NCBI GenBank assembly: GCA_024401495.1
Contig: JAKSKW010000019.1
Location: 1 to 32,938, forward strand
DNA: 32,938 nt
Source: Paludibacteraceae bacterium
GTDB lineage: Bacteria; Bacteroidota; Bacteroidia; Bacteroidales; Paludibacteraceae
Reading direction: 5' to 3'
Position 1 is the stretch's first letter; each line of letters begins with the position of its first letter. Of the stretch, positions 1 to 7,895 are shown piece by piece. The notes beneath the pieces are model-generated. The model saw nothing but the letters and a program-made list of their open reading frames with translations, had not been told where the DNA came from and searched no databases. A program made the position numbers and the translations under genes.

Positions 1-102
1 GTTGTCCAACACACGCTTTTTCTTTATACGCTCGGCCTACGGCCTCGCGTTGGGGGAGGGGCAAGGGCGTTCCGCCCTTTGCAATCCTCATTTTTGGACA
101 AC
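1..102. repeat. GC-rich hairpin region flanked by a 9-bp inverted repeat
   Basis: GTTGTCCAA at 1-9 is the exact reverse complement of TTGGACAAC at 94-102. The enclosed DNA is much richer in GC than its surroundings. It holds a GGCC-TAC-GGCC element near 34-44 and a hairpin with arms AAGGGCG (63-69) and CGCCCTT (73-79). No coding sequence is evident. This could be a small non-autonomous repeat, the end of a larger element continuing left of the window, or a terminator of an upstream gene. The left boundary coincides with the window edge, so the true extent is unknown. Confidence 0.45.
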
Positions 103-136
103 TGCTATATAATCTCCTTAAAAAAACGTTAGGGAA

Positions 137-1510
137 ATGGAATTTGTAGAGACAGAAAAAGTAGAATTGAAGAGAAAATACACCGAGGCAATCGAAAAAG
201 AGATAGTGGCGTTCTTGAACACAGACGGTGGCACTTTGTATGTGGGAGTTGAGGATGACGGTACGGTTGTAGGTGTGGAAAAAATAGACGAGACATTCAA
301 GAAGATTTCCGACGTCATTACTGATTCGATATTGCCGAGTGCGAAGGAATATGTACAGTTGGGGTCGAAGTACTTGGACGGTAAAATCGTGATTGAGATT
401 CAGATAGATAAAGGCGAAGGTTTGTTTTACATCAAACGTTTTGGCAGAAGCTCACAAGGATGCTACCGTAGAATAGGCACAACATGTCGCGCCATGAGTG
501 AGAATGAGATAGAGAAGACACATTCAATGGTGTTGAATGCGAAGGCGAAGATCACATCTGTTCGTGGAGACATCCAAGATCCTACATTCAAATTTTTGAA
601 ATTATTATGTTCGGAGAGTGGATTGAGTGTCAACGAGCAGACGTTTGCCCAGAATTTTCATTTGAAGAATGAGTCGGGAGAATGGAACAAAATGAGTGAT
701 TTGTTGTGCGACAAGAACGATATCTCCATAAAGGTGGTGCGTTTTGCAGGTCCTGACAAATCGTCGAAGATCATATTGCGCAATGAGTATGGGGGGAAAT
801 GTTTAGCTGTGGCAATGCAACGTGCATTTGATTATTGTGCGGAGGTTTTGAATGAGACGAGGACGGAATTCAATCGTGGATTAAGGAAAGATATACATTT
901 GTTCGATAAGGATGCCTTTCGAGAGGTGTGGTTCAATGCCTGCTTGCATAATAATTGGGTAGACGGTACTCCTCCTGCAATTTACGTGTTTAGCAATAGA
1001 ATAGAAGTTATCTCCACCGGTGGATTGCCGAGCAATTTGAGTCGTGAGGATTTCTTTGCCGGTGTGTCGAAGCCGGTGAATGACGAGTTGGCTAAAATCT
1101 TAATCCGTTTGAATATGGTGGAGCAGACTGGTCATGGAATCCCGTTAGTGACACGATTGTATGGAAAATCGGTTTTTGAGTTTTTGGATTTTTTCATCAG
1201 AGTATCAATTCCATTTGAATATGATGTCAACGACAGTCATGTTATCAATGGAGAATATGGGGATGTAATGTTATTGCGTCAGCCTCAATTTAGGTATGAA
1301 ACTGGTAATAAAGAAGTAAAGTTAGGTAATAAGACGCGAGACAATATCATCTCTGTGTTGAGGGATAATCCGTCGTTGTCGAAGGATTCTGTCGCTAAGA
1401 TTATTGGAAAGTCGAGCAAGACTGTCGAGTGGCATATCAAAAAGTTAGTCGACGAGGGTTTGGTCAGACATGTGGGCGCAAATAAAAACGGTCATTGGGA
1501 AATCTTGTGA
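137..1510 (+). CDS. AlbA_2 (Schlafen-like) / HATPase_c_4 / winged-helix putative transcriptional regulator
   Basis: A 457-aa cytoplasmic protein. Residues 1-115 fit the AlbA_2 putative DNA-binding domain: an early ELK followed by AFLNTDGGTLYVGVEDDG, the typical NT-GG-x-L-x-IGV-x-DDG pattern. Residues about 265-355 match the HATPase_c_4-type region usual in this family, including a run like NRIEVISTGGLP, later FAGVSKP, and VEQTGHGI. The last 65 residues look like a winged helix (DSVAKIIGKSSKTVEWHIKK, then GLVRHVG). Such proteins are usually annotated as ATP-binding or transcriptional regulators; their ligands are mostly unknown. The gene stands alone, next to a GC-rich repeat, and is followed by a strong hairpin terminator. 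Genes of this family are common in accessory DNA. Domain calls are from motif recognition; the target genes cannot be inferred. Confidence 0.85.
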   Translation: MEFVETEKVELKRKYTEAIEKEIVAFLNTDGGTLYVGVEDDGTVVGVEKIDETFKKISDVITDSILPSAKEYVQLGSKYLDGKIVIEIQIDKGEGLFYIKRFGRSSQGCYRRIGTTCRAMSENEIEKTHSMVLNAKAKITSVRGDIQDPTFKFLKLLCSESGLSVNEQTFAQNFHLKNESGEWNKMSDLLCDKNDISIKVVRFAGPDKSSKIILRNEYGGKCLAVAMQRAFDYCAEVLNETRTEFNRGLRKDIHLFDKDAFREVWFNACLHNNWVDGTPPAIYVFSNRIEVISTGGLPSNLSREDFFAGVSKPVNDELAKILIRLNMVEQTGHGIPLVTRLYGKSVFEFLDFFIRVSIPFEYDVNDSHVINGEYGDVMLLRQPQFRYETGNKEVKLGNKTRDNIISVLRDNPSLSKDSVAKIIGKSSKTVEWHIKKLVDEGLVRHVGANKNGHWEIL

Positions 1511-1533
1511 GATTGCAGTGTAATGTATAAATA

Positions 1534-1570
1534 AAAATCCCGACTCATTCAACTGAGCCGGGATTTTCTT
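1534..1570 (+). terminator. Intrinsic terminator after the AlbA-type regulator
   Basis: The arms AAAATCCCG (1534-1542) and CGGGATTTT (1559-1567) pair perfectly, and inner CTCA/TGAG can extend the stem after one mismatch. A T-rich stretch follows. It lies 24 nt after the stop codon at 1510. The arms have A and T tails on both sides, so it may work in both directions. Confidence 0.8.
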
Positions 1571-1701
1571 ATTTTTCCCAAAAAATGAAATAAAATTCAA
1601 AAAAAGTTCCGTTTAATTTGTTTTGTAAATAATTAAAATGTACTTTGGACGGTACAAAAGGAAATAACACATTATTTATCAATCACAAAAGGGTTTCTAT
1701 T

Positions 1702-4700
1702 ATGAAAACACTTACTAGACTAATAAGCATAATTATGCTTCTTTTTTGTTCCTTGTCTTTGTTCTCAGCAACAAAGCAGATGGAATATCTTGATCGTGGA
1801 GTCGTTGCGGTTAAAGTCAATAATGGTGTATATATCAGTTGGCGTTATCTTGGTACGGATAATCCTGCGGTTGGTTTCAATATCTATCGTGATGGTGTAA
1901 AGGTAAATGCCACACCTATTACCACAAAAACAAATTATGTTGACGCAAGTGGATCCGCAAGTTCCAAATACGTTATCAAATCGGTTTTGAATGATAAGGA
2001 GATCGACGCTTCTGCTGCTGTCACTCCATGGGCTCAGCAGTACAAGACTTTGTCGTTGAAGCGTCCTGGCAGTATCTACACTCCAAATGATATGAGTGTT
2101 GGCGACGTGGATGGCGACGGTCAGTATGAACTTTTTGTAAAGTGGGATCCGTCGAATCAGAAGGATAACTCACAGAGCGGAGTGACTGATAAGGTCTATA
2201 TCGATTGCTACCGTTTGGATGGTACATTCTTGTGGAGAATAGACCTTGGTATTAATATTCGTGCTGGTGCTCACTACACTCAATATCAGGTTTTTGATTT
2301 TGATGGCGACGGTAAGTGTGAGATGATCTGCAAAACTGCTCCTGGCACAAAAGATGGTAAGGGAAAGAATGTGATCATGGGTAGTGATAATCCAAACGCG
2401 GATTACAGAAACGAAAGTGGTTATATTTTGAGTGGACCTGAGTATCTTACTCTATTTGATGGTGCGACAGGTGCAGAGCTAAACACTATCGCTTATAATC
2501 CTGGTCGTGGCAACGTCTCTAACAAGTCGACATGGGGTGACAACTATGGAAACCGTTGTGACCGTTTCCTTGCCTGCACAGCTTACTTGGATGGCGTTCA
2601 CCCAAGTGTCGTGATGTGTCGTGGCTACTATACACAGTCCAACTTGACTGCTTACGATGTGAAGGATAAGAAGTTGGTTATGCGTTGGGAGCATCATTCC
2701 ACTACTGCTGGTCAGGGTGCTTACGGAGAAGGTTTCCACAACATTACTTCTGCAGATGTAGATGGCGACGGTAAAGATGAGATCATTTATGGTTCTGCAT
2801 GTATTGACGATGATGGAAAACTTTACTACCGCACAGGATTCGGACATGGTGATGCCATGCACGTTTCTGATATGGATCCAGAGAGACCAGGTCTTGAAGG
2901 TTGGTTTGTGCATGAGGAGGGTGACGCTAAGTATGCTCACGAACTTCGTGATTTGAAGACAGGTAAGGTGATTTTCGGTATGGACGGAACAGGTAAGGAT
3001 AACGGACGTGGTTTGGCTGCCGATATCGATGCAAGTCATAAAGGTTTTGAGTGTTGGAGCTCACAAAGTGCTGGAGTGCTTGATTGCAAAGGAAATGTGA
3101 TTTCAACTAAAAAGCCATCTGTCAATTTTAGAATTTATTGGGATGGCGACCTTCAGGATGAGTTGCTTGACGGTACTGCTTGTGACAAATGGAATGGTAA
3201 TGGCACAACACGTTTGATTACATTCAACGGTAATTCAATCAACGGAACAAAGAATGTTCCAAACCTATGTGCTGATATCTTAGGAGACTGGCGTGAGGAG
3301 GTTATCTTCCAGGATGGAGATAAAATTTATATCTACACTACTACAATCGAGTCGAAGTACCGTCTACATACATTGATGCACGATGCTGTTTATCGTTGTG
3401 GTGTGGCTTGGCAGAACACTTCTTATAACCAGCCACCTCATCTTGGATTCTATATTGGCGACGGTGTGGATAAGATCGCTCAACCAGATATCTTCACTCC
3501 TGGTCATGAGACTCCAACAGTCGCTACACTATCTGTAGATGGAGATCTAAATCAGGATTTGCTTCCTGGTGAGCCATTCTCAACACTTTCTTTCACATTC
3601 GGTGGTACTGCCACTGGAATTGAAATCTCTGAATTGCCTAAGGGTTTGGTTGCCACTACGAAAGACAACACAACAACAATCTCAGGAACACCTACTGAGG
3701 CTGGTACGTTCACAATCAAAACAAAGGGTGGAGACAATGTTGTCTCATACACAGTTAAGATTGCTCAGGTGGACGGCTCATTGAAACGTGTCGCTTATGT
3801 GACAGACCCTACAAATGCCAACTATAAGGATGATAAGATCCTTTCTATGTTGAAGGAACAGAAAGATCTTTATGTAAGAGAAATCTATGCAGATAAGGAG
3901 AACCCAGATCTATCATTGTTTGATATGGTTTTGATTAGCGAGGTCGCTCCATCCACAGCTCCAATCATGGCAAGCTTAAAGGGAATCAACAAACCAATGC
4001 TATCAATGAAGGTGCATGGATATAAAGTTGCCGACGGTGCTTGGGGTTGGGCTTCTACAGGATACGGAGACAACACTGTGGCTACAACTATCACAGTAGA
4101 TGATGCAATGAAAAGCCATCCGATGTTTAGGGATGTTGCGTTTATTGACGGAAATGATATTCAGGTTGTTTCTGAAGTAAACACAAAAGCAATCACTTAC
4201 ATGAATCCAGAGTTGTTCACAGAGGCTAAAGCTTTAATCACATCAATAGCAACTGCGAAGGGAGAGGCTAATCAGGTATCAATTCTGGAGATTGCAAAAG
4301 GAGGTTCAATCAATGGCACAACAATTCCAAACAAGTATATCCAGATCGGATTGAATAGTAGCTCATACCGTAATTTGACAATGGATGGACTTTCAATAGT
4401 TAAAAATGCTTGTTTCTATTTGATGGGAATTTTTGATAATCCATCTGCTGTGGCATCTGTTTTGGATGATCAGATGAATGTCTCTTATTATCCAAATCCG
4501 GCAATAGAACGAATTGTCATAAATATTGAATCAGTTGATAATCAGTTGATGACAATTTCTCTATACGACATGCTTGGCAGACCTGTTTATGTCAAGAAAA
4601 TATCTGTAGATCAGGGAAGCAACGTCGTGGAAATAGAGAGAGACAATGCATGGGAAGGATTTTTGATTCTAAAGGTAGAGTCGGAGAATCACTCATTCAT

Positions 4701-4728
4701 TGCAAAGGGAAAGATTCGATTAAAATAA
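1702..4728 (+). CDS. Secreted rhamnogalacturonan lyase (PL11) with Ig-like, Rossmann-like and T9SS sorting domains
   Basis: A 1008-aa exported enzyme. PL11 lyases cleave the rhamnose-galacturonate backbone of pectic rhamnogalacturonan I by beta-elimination. The chosen start (1702) puts a signal peptide first (about residues 1-23, MKTLTRLISIIMLLFCSLSL). An in-frame ATG at 1645 would add 19 residues that spoil this. Residues about 27-600 carry PL11 hallmarks: LDRGVVAVKVNNGVYISWR, repeated D-x-DGDG calcium-type loops, NIRAGAHYTQYQVFDFDGDG, and near the end AWQNTSYNQPPHLGFY. About 618-690 is a putative-Ig (He_PIG-like) domain with ISGTPTEAGTF. About 693-915 looks Rossmann-like (ThuA/GATase-like; inferred only). 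The last 80 residues form a T9SS type A sorting domain (YYPNPA, then a beta-rich tail ending KGKIRLK). This implies secretion across the outer membrane and surface anchoring. No SusC/SusD pair is adjacent, so it is not in an obvious polysaccharide utilisation locus here. Confidence 0.9.
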   Translation: MKTLTRLISIIMLLFCSLSLFSATKQMEYLDRGVVAVKVNNGVYISWRYLGTDNPAVGFNIYRDGVKVNATPITTKTNYVDASGSASSKYVIKSVLNDKEIDASAAVTPWAQQYKTLSLKRPGSIYTPNDMSVGDVDGDGQYELFVKWDPSNQKDNSQSGVTDKVYIDCYRLDGTFLWRIDLGINIRAGAHYTQYQVFDFDGDGKCEMICKTAPGTKDGKGKNVIMGSDNPNADYRNESGYILSGPEYLTLFDGATGAELNTIAYNPGRGNVSNKSTWGDNYGNRCDRFLACTAYLDGVHPSVVMCRGYYTQSNLTAYDVKDKKLVMRWEHHSTTAGQGAYGEGFHNITSADVDGDGKDEIIYGSACIDDDGKLYYRTGFGHGDAMHVSDMDPERPGLEGWFVHEEGDAKYAHELRDLKTGKVIFGMDGTGKDNGRGLAADIDASHKGFECWSSQSAGVLDCKGNVISTKKPSVNFRIYWDGDLQDELLDGTACDKWNGNGTTRLITFNGNSINGTKNVPNLCADILGDWREEVIFQDGDKIYIYTTTIESKYRLHTLMHDAVYRCGVAWQNTSYNQPPHLGFYIGDGVDKIAQPDIFTPGHETPTVATLSVDGDLNQDLLPGEPFSTLSFTFGGTATGIEISELPKGLVATTKDNTTTISGTPTEAGTFTIKTKGGDNVVSYTVKIAQVDGSLKRVAYVTDPTNANYKDDKILSMLKEQKDLYVREIYADKENPDLSLFDMVLISEVAPSTAPIMASLKGINKPMLSMKVHGYKVADGAWGWASTGYGDNTVATTITVDDAMKSHPMFRDVAFIDGNDIQVVSEVNTKAITYMNPELFTEAKALITSIATAKGEANQVSILEIAKGGSINGTTIPNKYIQIGLNSSSYRNLTMDGLSIVKNACFYLMGIFDNPSAVASVLDDQMNVSYYPNPAIERIVINIESVDNQLMTISLYDMLGRPVYVKKISVDQGSNVVEIERDNAWEGFLILKVESENHSFIAKGKIRLK

Positions 4729-4756
4729 AAGTTAGTTAGTACGAATGTTGAAGAAA

Positions 4757-4791
4757 AGGCTGAATCACTTTTGAGGTTCAGTCTTTTTTTT
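4757..4791 (+). terminator. Intrinsic terminator after the PL11 lyase
   Basis: Arms AGGCTGAA (4757-4764) and TTCAGTCT (4777-4784) pair with one G-T wobble and are followed by a run of eight or more T. It lies 28 nt after the stop codon at 4728. Confidence 0.8.
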
Positions 4792-4832
4792 GTGTGATAT
4801 GTAATAGTTCTTGAATAATCGTATTGAATTAA

Positions 4833-4864
4833 TTTGAGTTTTCTATCCTTTTTTGATATTTTTG
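4833..4864 (+). promoter_or_regulatory. Bacteroidetes-type promoter of the S41 peptidase operon
   Basis: TTTG (4833-4836), a 20-nt spacer and TATTTTTG (4857-4864) match the Bacteroides -33 TTTG / -7 TAnnTTTG consensus exactly. A second -7-like TAATTTTG at 4874-4881 lies so close to the ATG at 4892 that it would give almost no leader. The upstream site is therefore preferred. Confidence 0.7.
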
Positions 4865-4891
4865 TTGCATTATTAATTTTGAATTCGTAGT

Positions 4892-6550
4892 ATGGGAATC
4901 AAAAGAAACAAAATATATGCAGCGATGATCGGCTTGATGGCTGCAATGGCTCCAGCGTCTGGCTGGGCGAATAAAAATGCCGAGGTTTCAAAAAATCTGG
5001 AGATCTACTCCACTTTGTTGCGTGAGCTTGATATGTTTTATGTCGACACATTCTCTGTGGAGAAGACGGTGGAGACAGGAATCAACGCTATGCTCAACAA
5101 GATCGATCCATACACTATGTATATTCCGGAGCGTGAGCAGGAGGATCTAAAGTTTATGACCACTGGCACTTACGCTGGTGTGGGTTCGGTGATCTCTCAG
5201 CGCGACAGTATGGTGATTATTCAGGAGGTGTATGAAAATTCACCTTCTCATAAATATGGTCTTAAGGCAGGAGACGTGATTGTTAGCGTCGACGGAGAGA
5301 ATGCTATTGGCAGCACAACATCAGACGTCAGCAAGAAGTTGCGTGGTGTGGCTGGCACAACAGTCAAGGTGGTTGTGAAGCGTGCTGATAAGGAGTTGAC
5401 TCTTAATATTGTGCGTGATAATATCACAATCTCATCTGTGAATTTGGCAACAAAGATCGGAAGCGATATCGGTTATATCCATTTGACTGGTTTCACTACT
5501 GGTACAGCAGATCAGTTTAAGACAGAGTTGAAGCGTCTAAAGCAGGAGGGTGCCAAAGGTTTGATCATCGACCTACGTTCCAACCCTGGTGGTATTCTAT
5601 CTGAGGCTGTCGACATTGTTGGCTGTTTCGTGGAGAAGGGAACAAAGGTGGTTTACACTCAGAGCAAGATCAAGGAGTGGAATGAGACATTCTCAACTAC
5701 AAAGGATCCCGTCGACTTGGAAATGCCAATCGTGGTATTGGTGAACGGAGAGAGCGCGTCTGCTGCGGAGATCGTCTCTGGTTCATTGCAGGATTTGGAT
5801 AGAGCGGTGCTTATGGGTGAGCGCACTTACGGTAAGGGACTTGTGCAGACAAGCCGCAACTTGCCATTCGGTGGTAGCCTAAAGTTGACTATCTCTAAAT
5901 ATCATATCCCTTCAGGACGTTGTATTCAGGCTATCGACTACGCCCGTACACGTGAGCAGGGAAAGAAATTCGTCATTCCTGATAGCTTGACTCATGAGTT
6001 CAAGACTAAGAATGGACGTGTTGTGAAGGATGGTTGTGGAGTTATGCCAGACACGATTTATACTCCAGATAGTGTGCCTGCTCAGATTGTTTATCAGCTT
6101 TACGCTAAGAACATCATCTTCGACTATTGTACAAAGTGGTCGTTGGAACATCCTACAATTCCGTCGATCCAGGATTTCCAATTCACTGATTGGCAGGATT
6201 TCAAGAATTTTGTAGTCAGCAAGGACTTCAGCTATAAGACAGATAAGGAGAAACTTTTCGACGCTCTTGTTGAGAAGGCAAAGAAGGATAGCACTTATGA
6301 GGCTGCAAAACAGCAGTACGACGCTTTGCAAATGGCTCTATTCCGTTGCCAGGACGAGGAGTTGGACAAGAATAAGGAAGAAATTATCCAGTTGATTTCT
6401 ACTGATTTGGCTCAGCGTTACTACTTCCAGAAGGGTGCTTCTGAGGAAAGTTTGAAATACGATAAGGAAGCAAAGAGAGCTTGTGAGATTTTGCGCAACA
6501 AGTCTACTTATGACTCTATTTTGACTAATTCTAAAAAGAGCAACAAATGA
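4892..6550 (+). CDS. S41 family C-terminal processing peptidase (CtpA-like) with PDZ domain
   Basis: A 552-aa exported serine protease of the tail-specific (Ctp/Prc) family, acting in the periplasm. A signal peptide covers about residues 1-26 (ending ASGWA). A PDZ domain spans about 85-175, with NSPSHKYGLKAGDVIVSVDG as the carboxylate-binding region. The S41 core follows at about 185-345. By comparison with CtpB and D1 protease, the catalytic residues are Ser290 (in NGESASAAE), Lys315 and Gln319 (in RTYGKGLVQ); the Ser-Lys spacing of 25 is the family value. A charged C-terminal extension of about 200 residues is usual for Bacteroidetes S41 proteins. It has a good promoter upstream, and its stop codon overlaps the next start by 4 bp. 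A paralogue lies at 12838. The substrate is not predictable. Confidence 0.93.
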   Translation: MGIKRNKIYAAMIGLMAAMAPASGWANKNAEVSKNLEIYSTLLRELDMFYVDTFSVEKTVETGINAMLNKIDPYTMYIPEREQEDLKFMTTGTYAGVGSVISQRDSMVIIQEVYENSPSHKYGLKAGDVIVSVDGENAIGSTTSDVSKKLRGVAGTTVKVVVKRADKELTLNIVRDNITISSVNLATKIGSDIGYIHLTGFTTGTADQFKTELKRLKQEGAKGLIIDLRSNPGGILSEAVDIVGCFVEKGTKVVYTQSKIKEWNETFSTTKDPVDLEMPIVVLVNGESASAAEIVSGSLQDLDRAVLMGERTYGKGLVQTSRNLPFGGSLKLTISKYHIPSGRCIQAIDYARTREQGKKFVIPDSLTHEFKTKNGRVVKDGCGVMPDTIYTPDSVPAQIVYQLYAKNIIFDYCTKWSLEHPTIPSIQDFQFTDWQDFKNFVVSKDFSYKTDKEKLFDALVEKAKKDSTYEAAKQQYDALQMALFRCQDEELDKNKEEIIQLISTDLAQRYYFQKGASEESLKYDKEAKRACEILRNKSTYDSILTNSKKSNK

Positions 6551-7284
6551 GAGCAATGATCTTCGCTGCCGGACTCGGCACACGTCTTCGTCCGCTAACA
6601 GACAATCGCCCAAAGGCATTGGTGGAACTTAATGGCAAACCGTTGCTTTTCCATTGCATCGAAAACTTGAAGCGTTTCGGTGTGACTGAGATTATGGTGA
6701 ATGTCCATCATTTTGGAGAACAGATTATTGATTATCTTAACTCTAATGATTTTGGTGTAGACGTGAAGATTTCCGACGAGCGAGATTTTCTGCTTGACAC
6801 TGGAGGAGGATTGAAACGTGCGTTTGAGACGTTTGGTGGTGATGAACCGCTTGTTGTCCACAACGTGGATATATTCTCTAATGCTGATATCAAGGCTTTG
6901 TACGATGCTCACATGGCAAACAATGCTGAGGCTACACTTCTATGCTCACACCGTGATTCGTCACGTCAGCTTATCTCATCGGAAGATGGAAGATTGCGTG
7001 CATGGAAGAATCTTAAAACAGACGAAACGAAAGGCGACGCAACTGTGTTTGATGAACCAAACAATCAGTTGGCGTTCGCGGGAATACATATCATAAACCC
7101 ATCACTTTTGCGAGAGATGTCTGCTTATCCAGACAAGTTCTCTATCATCGACTTCTATTTGGATATGGCAAAGTCGCATAATATCCAGCTCCACGAATCA
7201 TCTGATCTTCAGCTTATTGATGTGGGCAAGGTCGACGCGTTGGCAAAAGCGGGTGAGTTTATTGCTAATCTCATTAATCACTAA
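6547..7284 (+). CDS. MurU-like sugar-1-phosphate nucleotidyltransferase
   Basis: A 245-aa cytoplasmic enzyme of the NTP_transferase family, joining a nucleotide to a sugar 1-phosphate. The N-terminal signature is complete: AAGLGTRLRPLTDNRPKALV (G-x-GTR-x-x-P-x-T-x-x-x-PK). The sugar-site motif is LLDTGGGLKRA. The metal-binding Asp is Asp108 in VHNVDIF, and a second acidic residue sits near the end in LIDVGKVDAL. Size and motifs fit N-acetylmuramate-1-phosphate uridylyltransferase (MurU) or a mannose-1-phosphate guanylyltransferase-like protein best. The AmgK-type kinase gene that usually accompanies murU is not in this window, so the substrate is uncertain. The start overlaps the S41 stop (ATGA at 6547-6550), so the two are probably translationally coupled. 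An in-frame ATG three codons downstream is an alternative start. Confidence 0.85.
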   Translation: MRAMIFAAGLGTRLRPLTDNRPKALVELNGKPLLFHCIENLKRFGVTEIMVNVHHFGEQIIDYLNSNDFGVDVKISDERDFLLDTGGGLKRAFETFGGDEPLVVHNVDIFSNADIKALYDAHMANNAEATLLCSHRDSSRQLISSEDGRLRAWKNLKTDETKGDATVFDEPNNQLAFAGIHIINPSLLREMSAYPDKFSIIDFYLDMAKSHNIQLHESSDLQLIDVGKVDALAKAGEFIANLINH

Positions 7285-7295
7285 ACAAACTGAAT

Positions 7296-7820
7296 ATGGG
7301 ACAAAAACACATTGACAAATTAGACGAGAAGATTCTGAAGCTTATTTCAGACAACGCACGAATGCCATTCTTGGAGGTGGCTAGAGAGTGTAATGTCTCA
7401 GGTGCTGCGATTCATCAGCGTATCCAGAAGTTGCAGAAGATTGGAGTGATCAAAGGTTCGGAGTTTGTGCTCGACCCTTCAAAGATCGGCTACAACACTT
7501 GTGCTTATATGGGTATCTTCTTGCGCGACGCGAATGATTTCCAAGATGTTGTGGATGCATTGTATAAGATTCCAGAGGTGGTGGAGTGCCACTACACAAC
7601 TGGTGAGTATGCGATGTTCATCAAAATCTATGCTAAGAGCAACCGTGATTTCTTGCGTTTGATTCACGAGAAACTTCAGGCGATCAAGGGTATCTCCAGC
7701 ACAGAGACAATCATTTCGCTCAACGAGGCATTCAAGCGTCAGGCTCCAATCATCGATATCGAAATCACTGATGATGACTACGATGGAGACGATGATATCT
7801 CGGATGATGTAATTGATTAA
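7296..7820 (+). CDS. Lrp/AsnC family transcriptional regulator (acidic tail)
   Basis: A 174-aa DNA-binding regulator. Residues 1-65 form the AsnC-type helix-turn-helix (LDEKILKLISDNARMPFLEV, then CNVSGAAIHQRIQKLQ). About 70-150 is the RAM ligand-binding and oligomerisation domain ([33 protein letters not shown]). The final 25 residues are almost all Asp, Ile and Glu. This acidic tail is absent from the paralogue at 24455, which shares the core closely. It lies 11 nt after the nucleotidyltransferase and probably belongs to the same transcript. Family members respond to amino acids or similar small ligands; none can be named here. Confidence 0.93.
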   Translation: MGQKHIDKLDEKILKLISDNARMPFLEVARECNVSGAAIHQRIQKLQKIGVIKGSEFVLDPSKIGYNTCAYMGIFLRDANDFQDVVDALYKIPEVVECHYTTGEYAMFIKIYAKSNRDFLRLIHEKLQAIKGISSTETIISLNEAFKRQAPIIDIEITDDDYDGDDDISDDVID

Positions 7821-7828
7821 TAAATAAT

Positions 7829-7886
7829 AGTTAATGATTAATAGCTGAAGTTCTCATTATTAACTGTTACCTATTAATTATTAACT
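7829..7886. repeat. 16-bp near-perfect AT-rich inverted repeat before the exporter fusion gene
   Basis: AGTTAATGATTAATAG (7829-7844) and CTATTAATTATTAACT (7871-7886) are reverse complements with a single difference. The spacer is 26 nt and contains a further TTATTAACTGTTA. The units resemble a TTAATNA heptamer, like the more regular heptamer array at 32525. The element fills the whole gap between the Lrp gene and the GTG start at 7896. It may be a mobile intergenic repeat or a hairpin affecting expression. Confidence 0.6.
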
Positions 7887-7895
7887 GAATATAAG

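Noticed and set aside
2479..3039. 186-codon minus-strand open frame
   Set aside because: Antisense shadow of the PL11 lyase.
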